From Betaproteobacteria bacterium (GTDB taxonomy: Bacteria > Pseudomonadota > Gammaproteobacteria > Burkholderiales > SG8-41): a stretch of 24,769 nt of DNA. The notes under the pieces are model-generated. The model saw only the letters and a list, made by a program, of their open reading frames with translations, did not search any database and was not told the DNA's origin. Made by a program: the position numbers and the translations under genes. Below, piece by piece: positions 7,809 to 15,571 of this stretch (its first letter is position 1; the number at the start of each line of letters is the position of its first letter). The stretch spans positions 1 through 24,769 of the forward strand of contig JAHFRO010000027.1 in the NCBI GenBank assembly GCA_023266245.1, written 5' to 3'.

Positions 7809-10800
7809 TCACGCCGGCGCGAGCCGGGCGTACTCCAGCATCAGCCATTTCAGTCCGCCGTTCCTGAAGTTGACCTGCACGCGCGCGTCCAGGCCGCGCC
7901 CCTCGGCGCTGACGATGACCCCGGCGCCGAACGTCGGGTGCACCACGCTCTGCCCGACCTTCCATGGAAGATCAGTCTGCGAGTCGCGGGTTGCGAGTCG
8001 CGAGTCGTCAGTTCTTGACCCGTGACCTGTGACTCGTGACCCGAGACTGCGGTTGATGCGACGCATCAACGGCTCGGGAATCTCCTGGAAGAAGCGCGAA
8101 GCGATCCCGTAGCGCGTCTGCCCGTGCAGCAGCCGGCTCTGCGCGAACGAGAGATAGAGACGGCGGCGCGCGCGGGTGAGGGCGACGTACATCAGCCGCC
8201 GCTCCTCTTCGACGCCGTCGGCCTCGGTCAGGCTGTTCTCGTGCGGAAACAGTCCTTCTTCCAGACCGCTCACGAACACGCTGTGAAACTCGAGCCCCTT
8301 CGCCGAGTGCACGGTCATGAGCTGCAATGCGTCGGCGCCCGCCTGCGCCTGGTGCTCGCCCGCCTCCAGCGCCGCGTGTGCCAGGAACGCCGTCAGCTCG
8401 TCGGGCTCGTCTATGCCCACCCCCTCGCCCGCCGGTTGCACGTCGCGCTCGGCGACGAAGGTCGCTGCGGCGTTGATCAATTCCGAGAGGTTTTCCAGGC
8501 GATCCACGCCCTCCTTCTCCGCCTGATAGTGGGCGCGTAATCCGCTCGCCTCGATCACGTGCTCGATGACTTCGGCGAGCGGCAGCCCCGCTGTGGCATC
8601 GCGCATCGCTTCGATGAGCTTGACGAAGGCGGAGATGCTCGCGCCCGTCTTGCCGCCTATGGTGTTGGCGCGCACCGCCGCCCACAGGCTCACGCTGCGC
8701 GACTGTGCCGCCTCCTGAAGCTGCTCGAGCGAGCGGTTGCCGATGCCGCGTGTGGGAAAGTTGATGACGCGCGTGAGCGCCCCGTCGTCGTCGGGGTTCG
8801 CAACCAGCCTGAGGTAGGCGAGCGCGTGCTTCACCTCCTGGCGCTCGAAGAAGCGCAGGCCCCCGTAGACCCGGTACGGCACGCCGGCGCTGAACAATGC
8901 GTGCTCCAGCACCCGCGACTGCGCGTTGGAGCGGTAGAGCACCGCGATGTCGTTGAGCGCCACGCCGTCCGCGCGCAGCGCCTGCGCCTCCTCGACGATG
9001 AACCCCGCCTCCTCGGCGTCGGTCGCCGCGTCGTATACCCGCAGCGGCTCGCCCTTCGCTTCCGCGGTCCACAGGTTCTTGCCGAGCCGCCGCACGTTGC
9101 GGCTGATGAGCGCGTTGGCGGCATCGAGGATGTGGCCGTGCGAACGATAGTTCTGCTCGAGCTTGATCACGCGCTCGATCGCGAAGTCGCGCTGCAGGTC
9201 GGCCATGTTGGCGGCGGAGGCGCCGCGGAAGGCGTAGATCGAGTTGTGCGTGACGATGCCGTTCGCGATGAAGTTGTGCGTAGGCTCCACGTTCAGGTCG
9301 AAAATGCGACGGCGGGCGCTCGGCAGCCGCCGCACGCTCTGCACCGCGTCGAAGCGACCGCTGTCGTCGACCATCACCATGCCGGGGCGCACCGCGCTCG
9401 CGCGCACGAAGGGCACCGATTGACTGTGCACGTGCGCTTTGAAGATGAACTCCCCGTTGACCGCGCGTTTCAGTCGGTGGGCGAACGCCATCGCCTTCCC
9501 GAAATCGGCGCGTACGGTCTCGACCTTCCAGCCACGCCAGCCGCGCTTCCCCCGACGCACGACGAAACCCGCGCGTTCGAGCGCCCGTTTCCCCGCCGCA
9601 TCCGACCCCATCAGGAAAACCCTGTGCATGGGATGGCGTCCCCGGCGATCCGCGCAAAGGGTGACCGTGATATTACGCCGGTTGGAATTGCGCGACCGCG
9701 GCCGCAGGTGCGGCTCGTCGGGATCGAGGTCGAGGTCGCGCAGCAGTCGCTTTGCCGCCTTTTCCGTATCCAAGGAATCGAATACCCGGCGGATGTACTT
9801 CAGGTCGTGGACGAGCCCGTTCGTTCCCTTGCCCTTTCTGGGGACGAAGGGAATAGTCGGCAGCCCGTAGCGCAGGGAGAACAGTATTTCCTGCACGCGT
9901 GCTTCGTTCTCGCTCGAGTGGGCCGTCAGCACCCAGAGCCCGTCGGCATGCTCCTGCATGGAGCGCTGGCGGAAGCCGACGATCGGCCGCTTCTGGCCCT
10001 TCGTGTAAACCTGTGTAGTGCCGACCCGATAGCCCGCTTCGCGCTTCATCATCAGATAGGTGAAATACGTCTGCGGCGTCTGTCCAAGGACGTACCCAGC
10101 GAAGTGCGTGTGTTCGGGCGTGCTGACGAGCTTTCGCTCAGATCGCAAGCGGATCTCGACCAGACGCTCCGTCCGGGCTCGGGAGAACGCCGCGGTGACG
10201 GTTGCGGGGCGGAAATCACCCGGACCAAAAGCCGACACCACCTCGTCGCCGGGGCGCACACGTTCGATGCGGCGGGTCGTTCCGTCAGCCATCGTGACGC
10301 GCGTACCCTCGAGCAGGCACTGATCATCATCTCCCACGCAGAAGAGTTTCGCGCCGCCGGAAGCAAGGAGCTTCAGCCAGCGGTATTGCAGCCGGTTGGT
10401 GTCCTGAAATTCGTCAACCAGGATGTGACGGAAGCGGCTGCTGTAGTGCTCTCGCAGCGCCTGGCTGCGCGAGAGCAGTTCGTGCGAGCGCAGCAGCAGC
10501 TCGGCGAAGTCCACCACGCTTTCCCGCTGGCACTGCTCGTCGTACTCGGCGTAGATCTCCGCCATGCGCCGCGTGAATTCGTCCTGCGCCTCCACCTGCG
10601 GCGCGCGCAGTCCCTCCTCCTTGTTGGCGGTCACGAACCACTGTACCTGGCGCGGCGGGAAGCGCTCCTCGTCCACGTTGAGGTTCTTCAGCAACCGCTT
10701 GATGAGCGAGAGCTGGTCCTGCGTGTCCATGATCTGGAACAGCTGCGGCAGCCCCGCTTCACGGTGATGCGCTCTGAGCATGCGGTTGCACAGTCCGTGA

Positions 10801-11066
10801 AAGGTCCCGACCCACATGCCGCGGGTGTTGATCGGCAGCATCGCAGAAATGCGGGTGAGCATCTCCTTCGCCGCCTTGTTGGTGAAGGTGACGGCGACGA
10901 GCCCCAGCGGGCTCACCTGACCGGTCTGGATCAGCCAGGCGACGCGCGTGGTGAGCACGCGCGTCTTGCCGCTGCCGGCGCCGGCGAGGATCAGCGCCGG
11001 CTGGTGCGGCAGCGTGACCGCTTCGAGCTGCTGTTCGTTGAGTCCGGAAAGAAAAGCGGGAGACAT
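7809..11066 (-). CDS. uvrD: UvrD/PcrA-type superfamily 1 DNA helicase containing an intein
   Basis: A 3'-5' DNA helicase for repair and replication restart. The precursor is 1085 residues; removing a 359-residue intein leaves 726, close to E. coli UvrD. Visible motifs are the Walker A AGAGSGKT (28-35), TFTNKAAKEM, VDEFQDT (D218, E219), motif III GDDDQ interrupted after Gln249, LEQNYRSH, TVHSAKGLEFHSVFVSG and the RLMYVALTRARRRLYL motif VI. The C-terminus (about 1030-1080, starting LPWKVGQSVVHPTFGAGVI) is the Tudor-like tail of this family. The linker just before it is encoded by a heptamer repeat pair. I chose the ATG at 11066 because the mirrored -10 at 11092-11097 would start transcription near 11085; an ATG at 11087 is the alternative. 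Confidence 0.94.
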   Translation of the reverse strand: MSPAFLSGLNEQQLEAVTLPHQPALILAGAGSGKTRVLTTRVAWLIQTGQVSPLGLVAVTFTNKAAKEMLTRISAMLPINTRGMWVGTFHGLCNRMLRAHHREAGLPQLFQIMDTQDQLSLIKRLLKNLNVDEERFPPRQVQWFVTANKEEGLRAPQVEAQDEFTRRMAEIYAEYDEQCQRESVVDFAELLLRSHELLSRSQALREHYSSRFRHILVDEFQDTNRLQYRWLKLLASGGAKLFCVGDDDQCLLEGTRVTMADGTTRRIERVRPGDEVVSAFGPGDFRPATVTAAFSRARTERLVEIRLRSERKLVSTPEHTHFAGYVLGQTPQTYFTYLMMKREAGYRVGTTQVYTKGQKRPIVGFRQRSMQEHADGLWVLTAHSSENEARVQEILFSLRYGLPTIPFVPRKGKGTNGLVHDLKYIRRVFDSLDTEKAAKRLLRDLDLDPDEPHLRPRSRNSNRRNITVTLCADRRGRHPMHRVFLMGSDAAGKRALERAGFVVRRGKRGWRGWKVETVRADFGKAMAFAHRLKRAVNGEFIFKAHVHSQSVPFVRASAVRPGMVMVDDSGRFDAVQSVRRLPSARRRIFDLNVEPTHNFIANGIVTHNSIYAFRGASAANMADLQRDFAIERVIKLEQNYRSHGHILDAANALISRNVRRLGKNLWTAEAKGEPLRVYDAATDAEEAGFIVEEAQALRADGVALNDIAVLYRSNAQSRVLEHALFSAGVPYRVYGGLRFFERQEVKHALAYLRLVANPDDDGALTRVINFPTRGIGNRSLEQLQEAAQSRSVSLWAAVRANTIGGKTGASISAFVKLIEAMRDATAGLPLAEVIEHVIEASGLRAHYQAEKEGVDRLENLSELINAAATFVAERDVQPAGEGVGIDEPDELTAFLAHAALEAGEHQAQAGADALQLMTVHSAKGLEFHSVFVSGLEEGLFPHENSLTEADGVEEERRLMYVALTRARRRLYLSFAQSRLLHGQTRYGIASRFFQEIPEPLMRRINRSLGSRVTGHGSRTDDSRLATRDSQTDLPWKVGQSVVHPTFGAGVIVSAEGRGLDARVQVNFRNGGLKWLMLEYARLAPA
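7981..8044. repeat. Paired inverted heptamer array within uvrD, unit GRGTCNN
   Basis: The left arm has four units (7981-8008): GAGTCGC, GGGTTGC, GAGTCGC, GAGTCGT. After 8 bp come four reverse-complement-type units (8017-8044): GACCCGT, GACCTGT, GACTCGT, GACCCGA. It lies within uvrD, encoding about residues 1008-1029, a Ser/Arg/Thr/Asp-rich linker between the helicase core and the Tudor-like tail. The reading frame is kept. Confidence 0.88.
9243..10319 (-). mobile_element. Intein in UvrD helicase motif III
   Basis: A 359-residue in-frame insertion splits the motif GDDDQ-SIYAFRGA. It begins with Cys1 (CLLEGTRV, block A) and ends His358-Asn359 (GIVTHN, block G), with Ser as the +1 extein residue. 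Block B is TPEH (T67, H70) and block F is RIFDLNVEPTHNFIANG (D341, H348). All residues for class 1 protein splicing are therefore present. The region between the splicing blocks is large enough for an endonuclease. It has no clear LAGLIDADG motif but has a GIY-YIG-like pattern around residues 88-151. A hand count over six 60-base lines gives about 61 percent GC, against 73 percent in one sampled line of adjacent extein. Confidence 0.93.
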
Positions 11067-11090
11067 GCGGCGTGCGCGATGAGTCACGCC

Positions 11091-11118
11091 GATTATAGAG
11101 CACGATGCGGTTATAATC
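11091..11118. promoter_or_regulatory. Mirrored -10 elements of the divergent uvrD/leuS promoters
   Basis: GATTATA (11091-11097) and TATAATC (11112-11118) are exact inverted copies separated by 14 bp. Each reads TATAAT toward one gene: the left one on the minus strand toward uvrD, the right one on the plus strand toward leuS. Neither has a convincing -35. The two polymerase sites would overlap, so the promoters could compete. Confidence 0.5.
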
Positions 11119-11140
11119 GTGACTTTCCGCGCGACCGGTT

Positions 11141-13840
11141 ATGCAGCAGAAATACAACCCGCACGTCATCGAACGCGAAGCCCAGAAACACTGGGAACAA
11201 AGCGGGGCGTTTCGCGCGGTGGAGTCGCCGGACCAGCCGAAGTACTACTGCCTGTCGATGTTTCCGTACCCCTCGGGGAAGCTGCACATGGGGCACGTGC
11301 GGAACTATACCCTAGGCGATGTAGTGACCCGTTACTACCGCATGAAGGGCTACAACGTGCTGCAGCCGATGGGCTGGGACGCGTTCGGGCTGCCCGCGGA
11401 GAACGCGGCGATGGCGAACGGGGTGCCGCCCGCGAAGTGGACCCACGACAACATCGCCACCATGAAGCAGCAGCTGGCCTCGCTCGGCTTCGCGATCGAC
11501 TGGTCGCGCGAGCTCGCCACCTGCGAGCCCGACTACTACCGCTGGAACCAGTGGCTGTTCCTGCGCATGCTCGAGAAGGGCCTCGCCTACAAGAAAACCG
11601 GCGTGGTGAACTGGGATCCCGTGGACCAGACCGTGCTCGCCAACGAGCAGGTGATCGACGGCCGCGGCTGGCGCACCGGCGCGCCGGTGGAGAAGCGCGA
11701 AATTCCGATGTACTACATGGCGATCACGAGATACGCCGACGAGCTGCTCGCCGAGCTCGAGAAACTTCCCGGCTGGCCCGAGCGCGTGAAGACGATGCAG
11801 GCCAACTGGATAGGGAAAAGCTTCGGCGTGCGCTTTGCTTTTCCCTATGAACTGGATGGCAAAAATAAAAAGCTGTGGGTGTTTACCACCCGCGCCGACA
11901 CCATCATGGGCATCACCTTCGCGGCAGTCGCGGCGGAGCACCCGCTCGCCGCGCGCGCGGCGCGCGACAACAGGGAGCTTCACGCCTTCGTCGAGGAGTG
12001 CAAGCGCGGCAGCGTGATGGAGGCCGATCTTGCGACGATGGAAAAGAAGGGCATGCCGACCGGGCTTCACGTCACGCACCCGCTCACCGGCAAGAAAGTG
12101 CCGCTGTGGGTCGGCAATTATGTGCTGATGGCCTACGGCGAAGGCGCGGTGATGGGCGTGCCGGGACACGACCAGCGCGACTTCGAGTTCACCACCCAGC
12201 ACGGGCTTCCCATCAAGCCGGTGATCAAGCCCAAAGACGGCGCGCTCGAGCTGCCGCTCAAGGCGGCCTACGTCGAGTACGGCGTATGCATGAACTCCGG
12301 CAAGTACGACGGCCTCGATTACCAAGGCGCGGTGGACGCGATCGCCGCAGACCTCAAGGCCAAAGGCCTGGGCGAGAAGCAGGTGCTCTACCGGCTGCGC
12401 GACTGGGGCATCTCGCGCCAGCGCTACTGGGGCACGCCGATCCCGATCATCCACTGCGAGCGCTGCGGCGACGTGTCCGTGCCGGACGGCGAGCTGCCGG
12501 TCGTGCTGCCCGAGGACTGCGTGCCGGACGGGACGGGAAATCCGCTCAACAAACGCGAAGGGTTCCTGAAGTGCCAGTGTCCGAAGTGCGGAAAGCCGGC
12601 GCGGCGCGAAACCGACACCATGGACACCTTCGTGGATTCGTCCTGGTACTACATCCGCTACGCCTGCCCCGACAACGGGAGCGCGATGGTGGACGAGCGC
12701 GTGCGGTACTGGCTGCCGGTGGATCAGTACATCGGCGGCATCGAGCACGCCATCCTGCACCTGCTCTACTCGCGCTTCTGGACCAAGGTGATGCGCGACC
12801 TCGGTCTGGCGAAATTCGGCGAGCCGTTCGTGAACCTGCTCACGCAGGGCATGGTGCTGAATGAGATCTTCTTCCGCAAGGGTGATACCGGACGCATCAC
12901 CTATTACAACCCGGCCGAGGTCGAAGTGAGGACGGATAACGGAGGCAACCGCAGCGCCGTCCTCAAGTCCGACGGCAAGCCCGTGGAGTCCGGCGGCATC
13001 GGCACCATGTCGAAGTCGAAGAACAACGGCGTGGACCCGCAGGAGCTGATCGACCACTACGGCGCCGACATCGCGCGCTTCTTCATGATCTTCCAATCGC
13101 CGCCCGAGATGACGCTGGCGTGGTCCAACGCCGGTGTGGAAGGCGCGGCGCGGTTCTTAAAACGGTTGTGGTCGTTCTTCTACGACTATCGCGCAGTCAT
13201 CGAGGATTTTCCCGGTCTGGCGAAAAAGCTCGGGCCGGCTGTCGCGCAGTCGAATCCTCTCAAACTTATTTACCACTTTCCGGACGATTGGCGAACAATC
13301 GATCCGGGCCATGCTGCTATTCGCCGTGACGTCCATCTCATTCTTAAGCAAGCGATTTTCGATATGCAAAGGATGCAATTCAACACGGTCGCGTCCGCTG
13401 CAATGAAGATTCTTAACGCGATATACAGCCCCCTCGGATTCCAGGACCTTGCTCAGCCGCAGGAGCAGTCACAAGCATCTAGACAAGCGTTTTATCGACA
13501 GCAGTTTCTACATGAGTCGAGCAGTATTTTGCTCCGCGTATTAGCACCCATAACACCTCACATTACTCATCATCTGTGGCGCGAGTTAAAATTCGGCGAG
13601 AGCGTACTCACCGCGCCCTGGCCGGAGCCCGATCCCGCTGCGCTGATCGAGGACGAGATCGAGCTCGTGGTGCAGGTCAACGGCAAGAAACGGGGCGACG
13701 TGCGGGTGCCGCGCGATGCCGACAACAAGGCGATCGAGCAGATCGTGCTCGCCAACCCGACGGTGCAGAAATTCGTCAACGGCCAGCCGGTGAAGAAGGT
13801 GGTGGTCGTGCCCGGGAGACTTGTTAACGTAGTGGTATAA
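11141..13840 (+). CDS. leuS: Leucyl-tRNA synthetase
   Basis: Charges tRNA(Leu). The 899-residue class I synthetase has HMGH (49-52) as its HIGH motif and MSKSK (623-627) as its KMSKS motif. The CP1 editing domain (about 225-420) contains VFTTRADTIMGITFAAVAAEH and VPGHDQRD, and a zinc-type Cys cluster lies near CPKCGKPARRETDTMDTFVDSSW. The C-terminal end (IEDEIELVVQVNGKKRG onward) is also intact. It is somewhat longer than E. coli LeuS (860). The extra length may fall in the anticodon-binding region, where a tract at about 13221-13590 (residues about 694-817) drops to about 49 percent GC, unlike the rest of the gene. It heads a run with lptE, holA and proA. A -10 TATAAT lies at 11112-11117. 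Confidence 0.96.
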   Translation: MQQKYNPHVIEREAQKHWEQSGAFRAVESPDQPKYYCLSMFPYPSGKLHMGHVRNYTLGDVVTRYYRMKGYNVLQPMGWDAFGLPAENAAMANGVPPAKWTHDNIATMKQQLASLGFAIDWSRELATCEPDYYRWNQWLFLRMLEKGLAYKKTGVVNWDPVDQTVLANEQVIDGRGWRTGAPVEKREIPMYYMAITRYADELLAELEKLPGWPERVKTMQANWIGKSFGVRFAFPYELDGKNKKLWVFTTRADTIMGITFAAVAAEHPLAARAARDNRELHAFVEECKRGSVMEADLATMEKKGMPTGLHVTHPLTGKKVPLWVGNYVLMAYGEGAVMGVPGHDQRDFEFTTQHGLPIKPVIKPKDGALELPLKAAYVEYGVCMNSGKYDGLDYQGAVDAIAADLKAKGLGEKQVLYRLRDWGISRQRYWGTPIPIIHCERCGDVSVPDGELPVVLPEDCVPDGTGNPLNKREGFLKCQCPKCGKPARRETDTMDTFVDSSWYYIRYACPDNGSAMVDERVRYWLPVDQYIGGIEHAILHLLYSRFWTKVMRDLGLAKFGEPFVNLLTQGMVLNEIFFRKGDTGRITYYNPAEVEVRTDNGGNRSAVLKSDGKPVESGGIGTMSKSKNNGVDPQELIDHYGADIARFFMIFQSPPEMTLAWSNAGVEGAARFLKRLWSFFYDYRAVIEDFPGLAKKLGPAVAQSNPLKLIYHFPDDWRTIDPGHAAIRRDVHLILKQAIFDMQRMQFNTVASAAMKILNAIYSPLGFQDLAQPQEQSQASRQAFYRQQFLHESSSILLRVLAPITPHITHHLWRELKFGESVLTAPWPEPDPAALIEDEIELVVQVNGKKRGDVRVPRDADNKAIEQIVLANPTVQKFVNGQPVKKVVVVPGRLVNVVV

Positions 13841-13857
13841 GATTACGCACCGGCGCA

Positions 13858-14415
13858 ATGGAGCAAAGGATGAAGGCAGAAGGCAGAAGGCAGAAGGAAA
13901 AGGTCGCTGCGTTTTGGGTCATCCTTCATCCTTCATCCTTCATCCTTCTCGCGGCGAGCCTGCTGGTCGCCGCGTGCGGCTTCCAGCTCCGCGGCCAGAC
14001 GGCGCTGCCCTTCAACACCCTGTACGTGCAGGCTGCGCCGACCTCGCCGTTCGCGATACAACTCAAGCGCGCGGTGCAGGCGGGCAGCGCCACCCGCATC
14101 GCCGACCGGCCCGAACAGGCAGAGGCCATCCTGCAGATCATGAGCGAGCTGCAGGAAAAGCAGATCCTCTCGCTCGGCGGCGGCGGGCGCGTGCGCGAGT
14201 TCCAGCTGCGCTACCGCGTTTCCTTCCGCCTGACTGACGGCAAGAACCGCGAGCACATCCCGGCGAGCGAGATCCTGCTCAAACGCGACTACTCCTTCAA
14301 CGACGAGCAGGCGCTGTCCAAGGAATCGGAGGAGGCGCTGCTGTTCCGCGACATGCGCAACGACGCGGTGCAGCAGCTGGTGCGCCGGCTGCAGGCGACG
14401 AAACTTCAGTCATAA
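13858..14415 (+). CDS. lptE: LPS-assembly lipoprotein LptE
   Basis: The outer-membrane lipoprotein that plugs LptD and helps insert lipopolysaccharide. The 185-residue sequence has a lipobox VAAC (C40), followed at once by GFQLRGQTALPFNTLYV, the usual start of mature LptE. The domain body (AIQLKRAVQAG, EAILQIMSELQEKQILSLGGGGRVREFQLRYRVSF) is normal. The position between leuS and holA is the standard order for this gene. The oddity is the signal peptide: residues 4-31, both the basic n-region and much of the hydrophobic core, are encoded by a heptamer repeat pair. An alternative ATG at 13870 would give 181 residues and keep the signal peptide. Confidence 0.88.
   Translation: MEQRMKAEGRRQKEKVAAFWVILHPSSFILLAASLLVAACGFQLRGQTALPFNTLYVQAAPTSPFAIQLKRAVQAGSATRIADRPEQAEAILQIMSELQEKQILSLGGGGRVREFQLRYRVSFRLTDGKNREHIPASEILLKRDYSFNDEQALSKESEEALLFRDMRNDAVQQLVRRLQATKLQS
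13866..13947. repeat. Paired inverted heptamer array within lptE, unit AAGGNNN
   Basis: The left arm has five units (13866-13900): AAGGATG, AAGGCAG three times, AAGGAAA. After 19 bp come four perfect CATCCTT units (13920-13947), the reverse complement of the first left unit. Translated, the left arm gives a basic, Gly/Gln-rich stretch and the right arm the hydrophobic run HPSSFILL, together forming most of the LptE signal peptide. Confidence 0.9.
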
Positions 14416-14442
14416 GCCGCCAAGACGCCAAGAGCGCCAAGA
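14416..14442. repeat. Single-arm tandem repeat, unit CGCCAAGA
   Basis: Three copies of CGCCAAGA in the gap between lptE and holA, the first two spaced 8 bp and the third 9 bp. It begins directly after the lptE stop. No inverted partner arm is present. Confidence 0.7.
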
Positions 14443-14456
14443 AAAACGGATTCTTA

Positions 14457-15545
14457 ATGCGGATTTCCATCGAGCAGCTGCAGCAGCATCTCGCGCGCGA
14501 GCTCAATCCGCTCTACACCGTGTTCGGCGACGAGACCCTGCTCGCGCTTGAAGCCTCCGACCGCATCCGCGCCAAGGCCCGCACCGAGGGCTACACCGAG
14601 CGCGAAGTCCTCACCGCCGATTCCGGCTTCAAGTGGAACGAGCTCGCCTTCGCCGGAAGTTCCCGGTCGCTGTTCGCCGCGCGCAGGATCCTGGAACTGC
14701 GCATTCCCACCGGCAAGCCGGGGAGCGAGGGAGCCGAGGCGCTGCAGAGTTATTGCGAAGGGCTGCCGCAGGACACCGTCACGCTGATCACCCTGCCCGG
14801 CCTCGACTGGCGCGCGCAGAAGGCCGGCTGGTTCGAGGCGCTCGACCGCGCCGGCGTCGTGATCGAAGCGAAGCCCGTCGCGCGCAAGGCGCTCCCGGAA
14901 TGGCTCGCCGGAAGGCTCAAGGCCCAGCACCACGAAACCGACCAAGAGACGCTGGAGTTCATCGCCGACCGCGTCGAAGGGAATCTCCTTGCGGCGCACC
15001 AGGAATTGCAAAAGCTCGCGCTGCTCTTCCCTGCGGGCAGGATCGCCTACGAGCAGGCGCGCGATGCGGTGCTTGACGTCGCGCGTTACGACGTGTTCAA
15101 CCTCGGCGAAGCGCTGCTCGAAGGCGACGTGCTGCACGTCGCGCGCATGCTCGACGGCCTGCGCGGCGAAGGCGTCGCTCCGCCGCTCATGCTGTGGGCG
15201 ATCGCCGAGGAAATCCGCGCCATCGGGCGCGTGCTCGACGGCATCGCCGCGGGCAGGACGCCGCCGCAGTTGTGGCGCGAGGCCAGGGTGTGGGGCGCTT
15301 CCCACCAGACGCTGATGCAGCAGAACTGCCGGCGCTTCACCAGGGAACAGGTCGAAGCCGCGCTCATGCACGCCGCAAAAGTGGACCGCATGGTGAAGGG
15401 CCTCATCCGCGGCGACGTGTGGGACGAATTGCTGCAGCTCAGCCTGCGATTCGCGAGCGGCGCGCCCGCCAAGCCCTTGCCGAAACGGGGTAAAATGCCC
15501 TCTGCCGCGCAGGCGGCGGAACGCGGCCAGCCGTCGCTTTTCTAG
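14457..15545 (+). CDS. holA: DNA polymerase III subunit delta
   Basis: The delta subunit of the clamp loader, which opens the beta clamp. The 362-residue protein has the family opening (LQQHLARELNPLYTVFGDETLLALEASDRIR) and the conserved FAGSSRSLFAARRILELRIPTGKPG segment of domain I. The middle and C-terminal regions have ELQKLALLF and FNLGEALLEGDVLHVARMLDGLRGEG, followed by the helical collar. The last 25 residues are Lys/Pro/Ala-rich and probably disordered. It sits between lptE and proA. No strong Shine-Dalgarno is visible; a short tandem repeat occupies most of the gap before it. Confidence 0.95.
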   Translation: MRISIEQLQQHLARELNPLYTVFGDETLLALEASDRIRAKARTEGYTEREVLTADSGFKWNELAFAGSSRSLFAARRILELRIPTGKPGSEGAEALQSYCEGLPQDTVTLITLPGLDWRAQKAGWFEALDRAGVVIEAKPVARKALPEWLAGRLKAQHHETDQETLEFIADRVEGNLLAAHQELQKLALLFPAGRIAYEQARDAVLDVARYDVFNLGEALLEGDVLHVARMLDGLRGEGVAPPLMLWAIAEEIRAIGRVLDGIAAGRTPPQLWREARVWGASHQTLMQQNCRRFTREQVEAALMHAAKVDRMVKGLIRGDVWDELLQLSLRFASGAPAKPLPKRGKMPSAAQAAERGQPSLF

Positions 15546-15571
15546 TCCGCCCGACGCGGCGGATATTCAAT

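Noticed and set aside
9243..10319. Intein region as a frameshifted or foreign gene inserted in uvrD
   Set aside because: The frame is continuous, and splice-site residues at both ends match inteins, with helicase motif III restored exactly on removal.
8559..11315. Long plus-strand ORF opposite uvrD
   Set aside because: Antisense shadow of uvrD and its intein. It has the same biased composition and no recognisable domain, and it runs out of frame into leuS.
11312..13096. Long minus-strand ORF opposite leuS
   Set aside because: Antisense shadow of leuS, His/Val/Arg-rich, with no motif.
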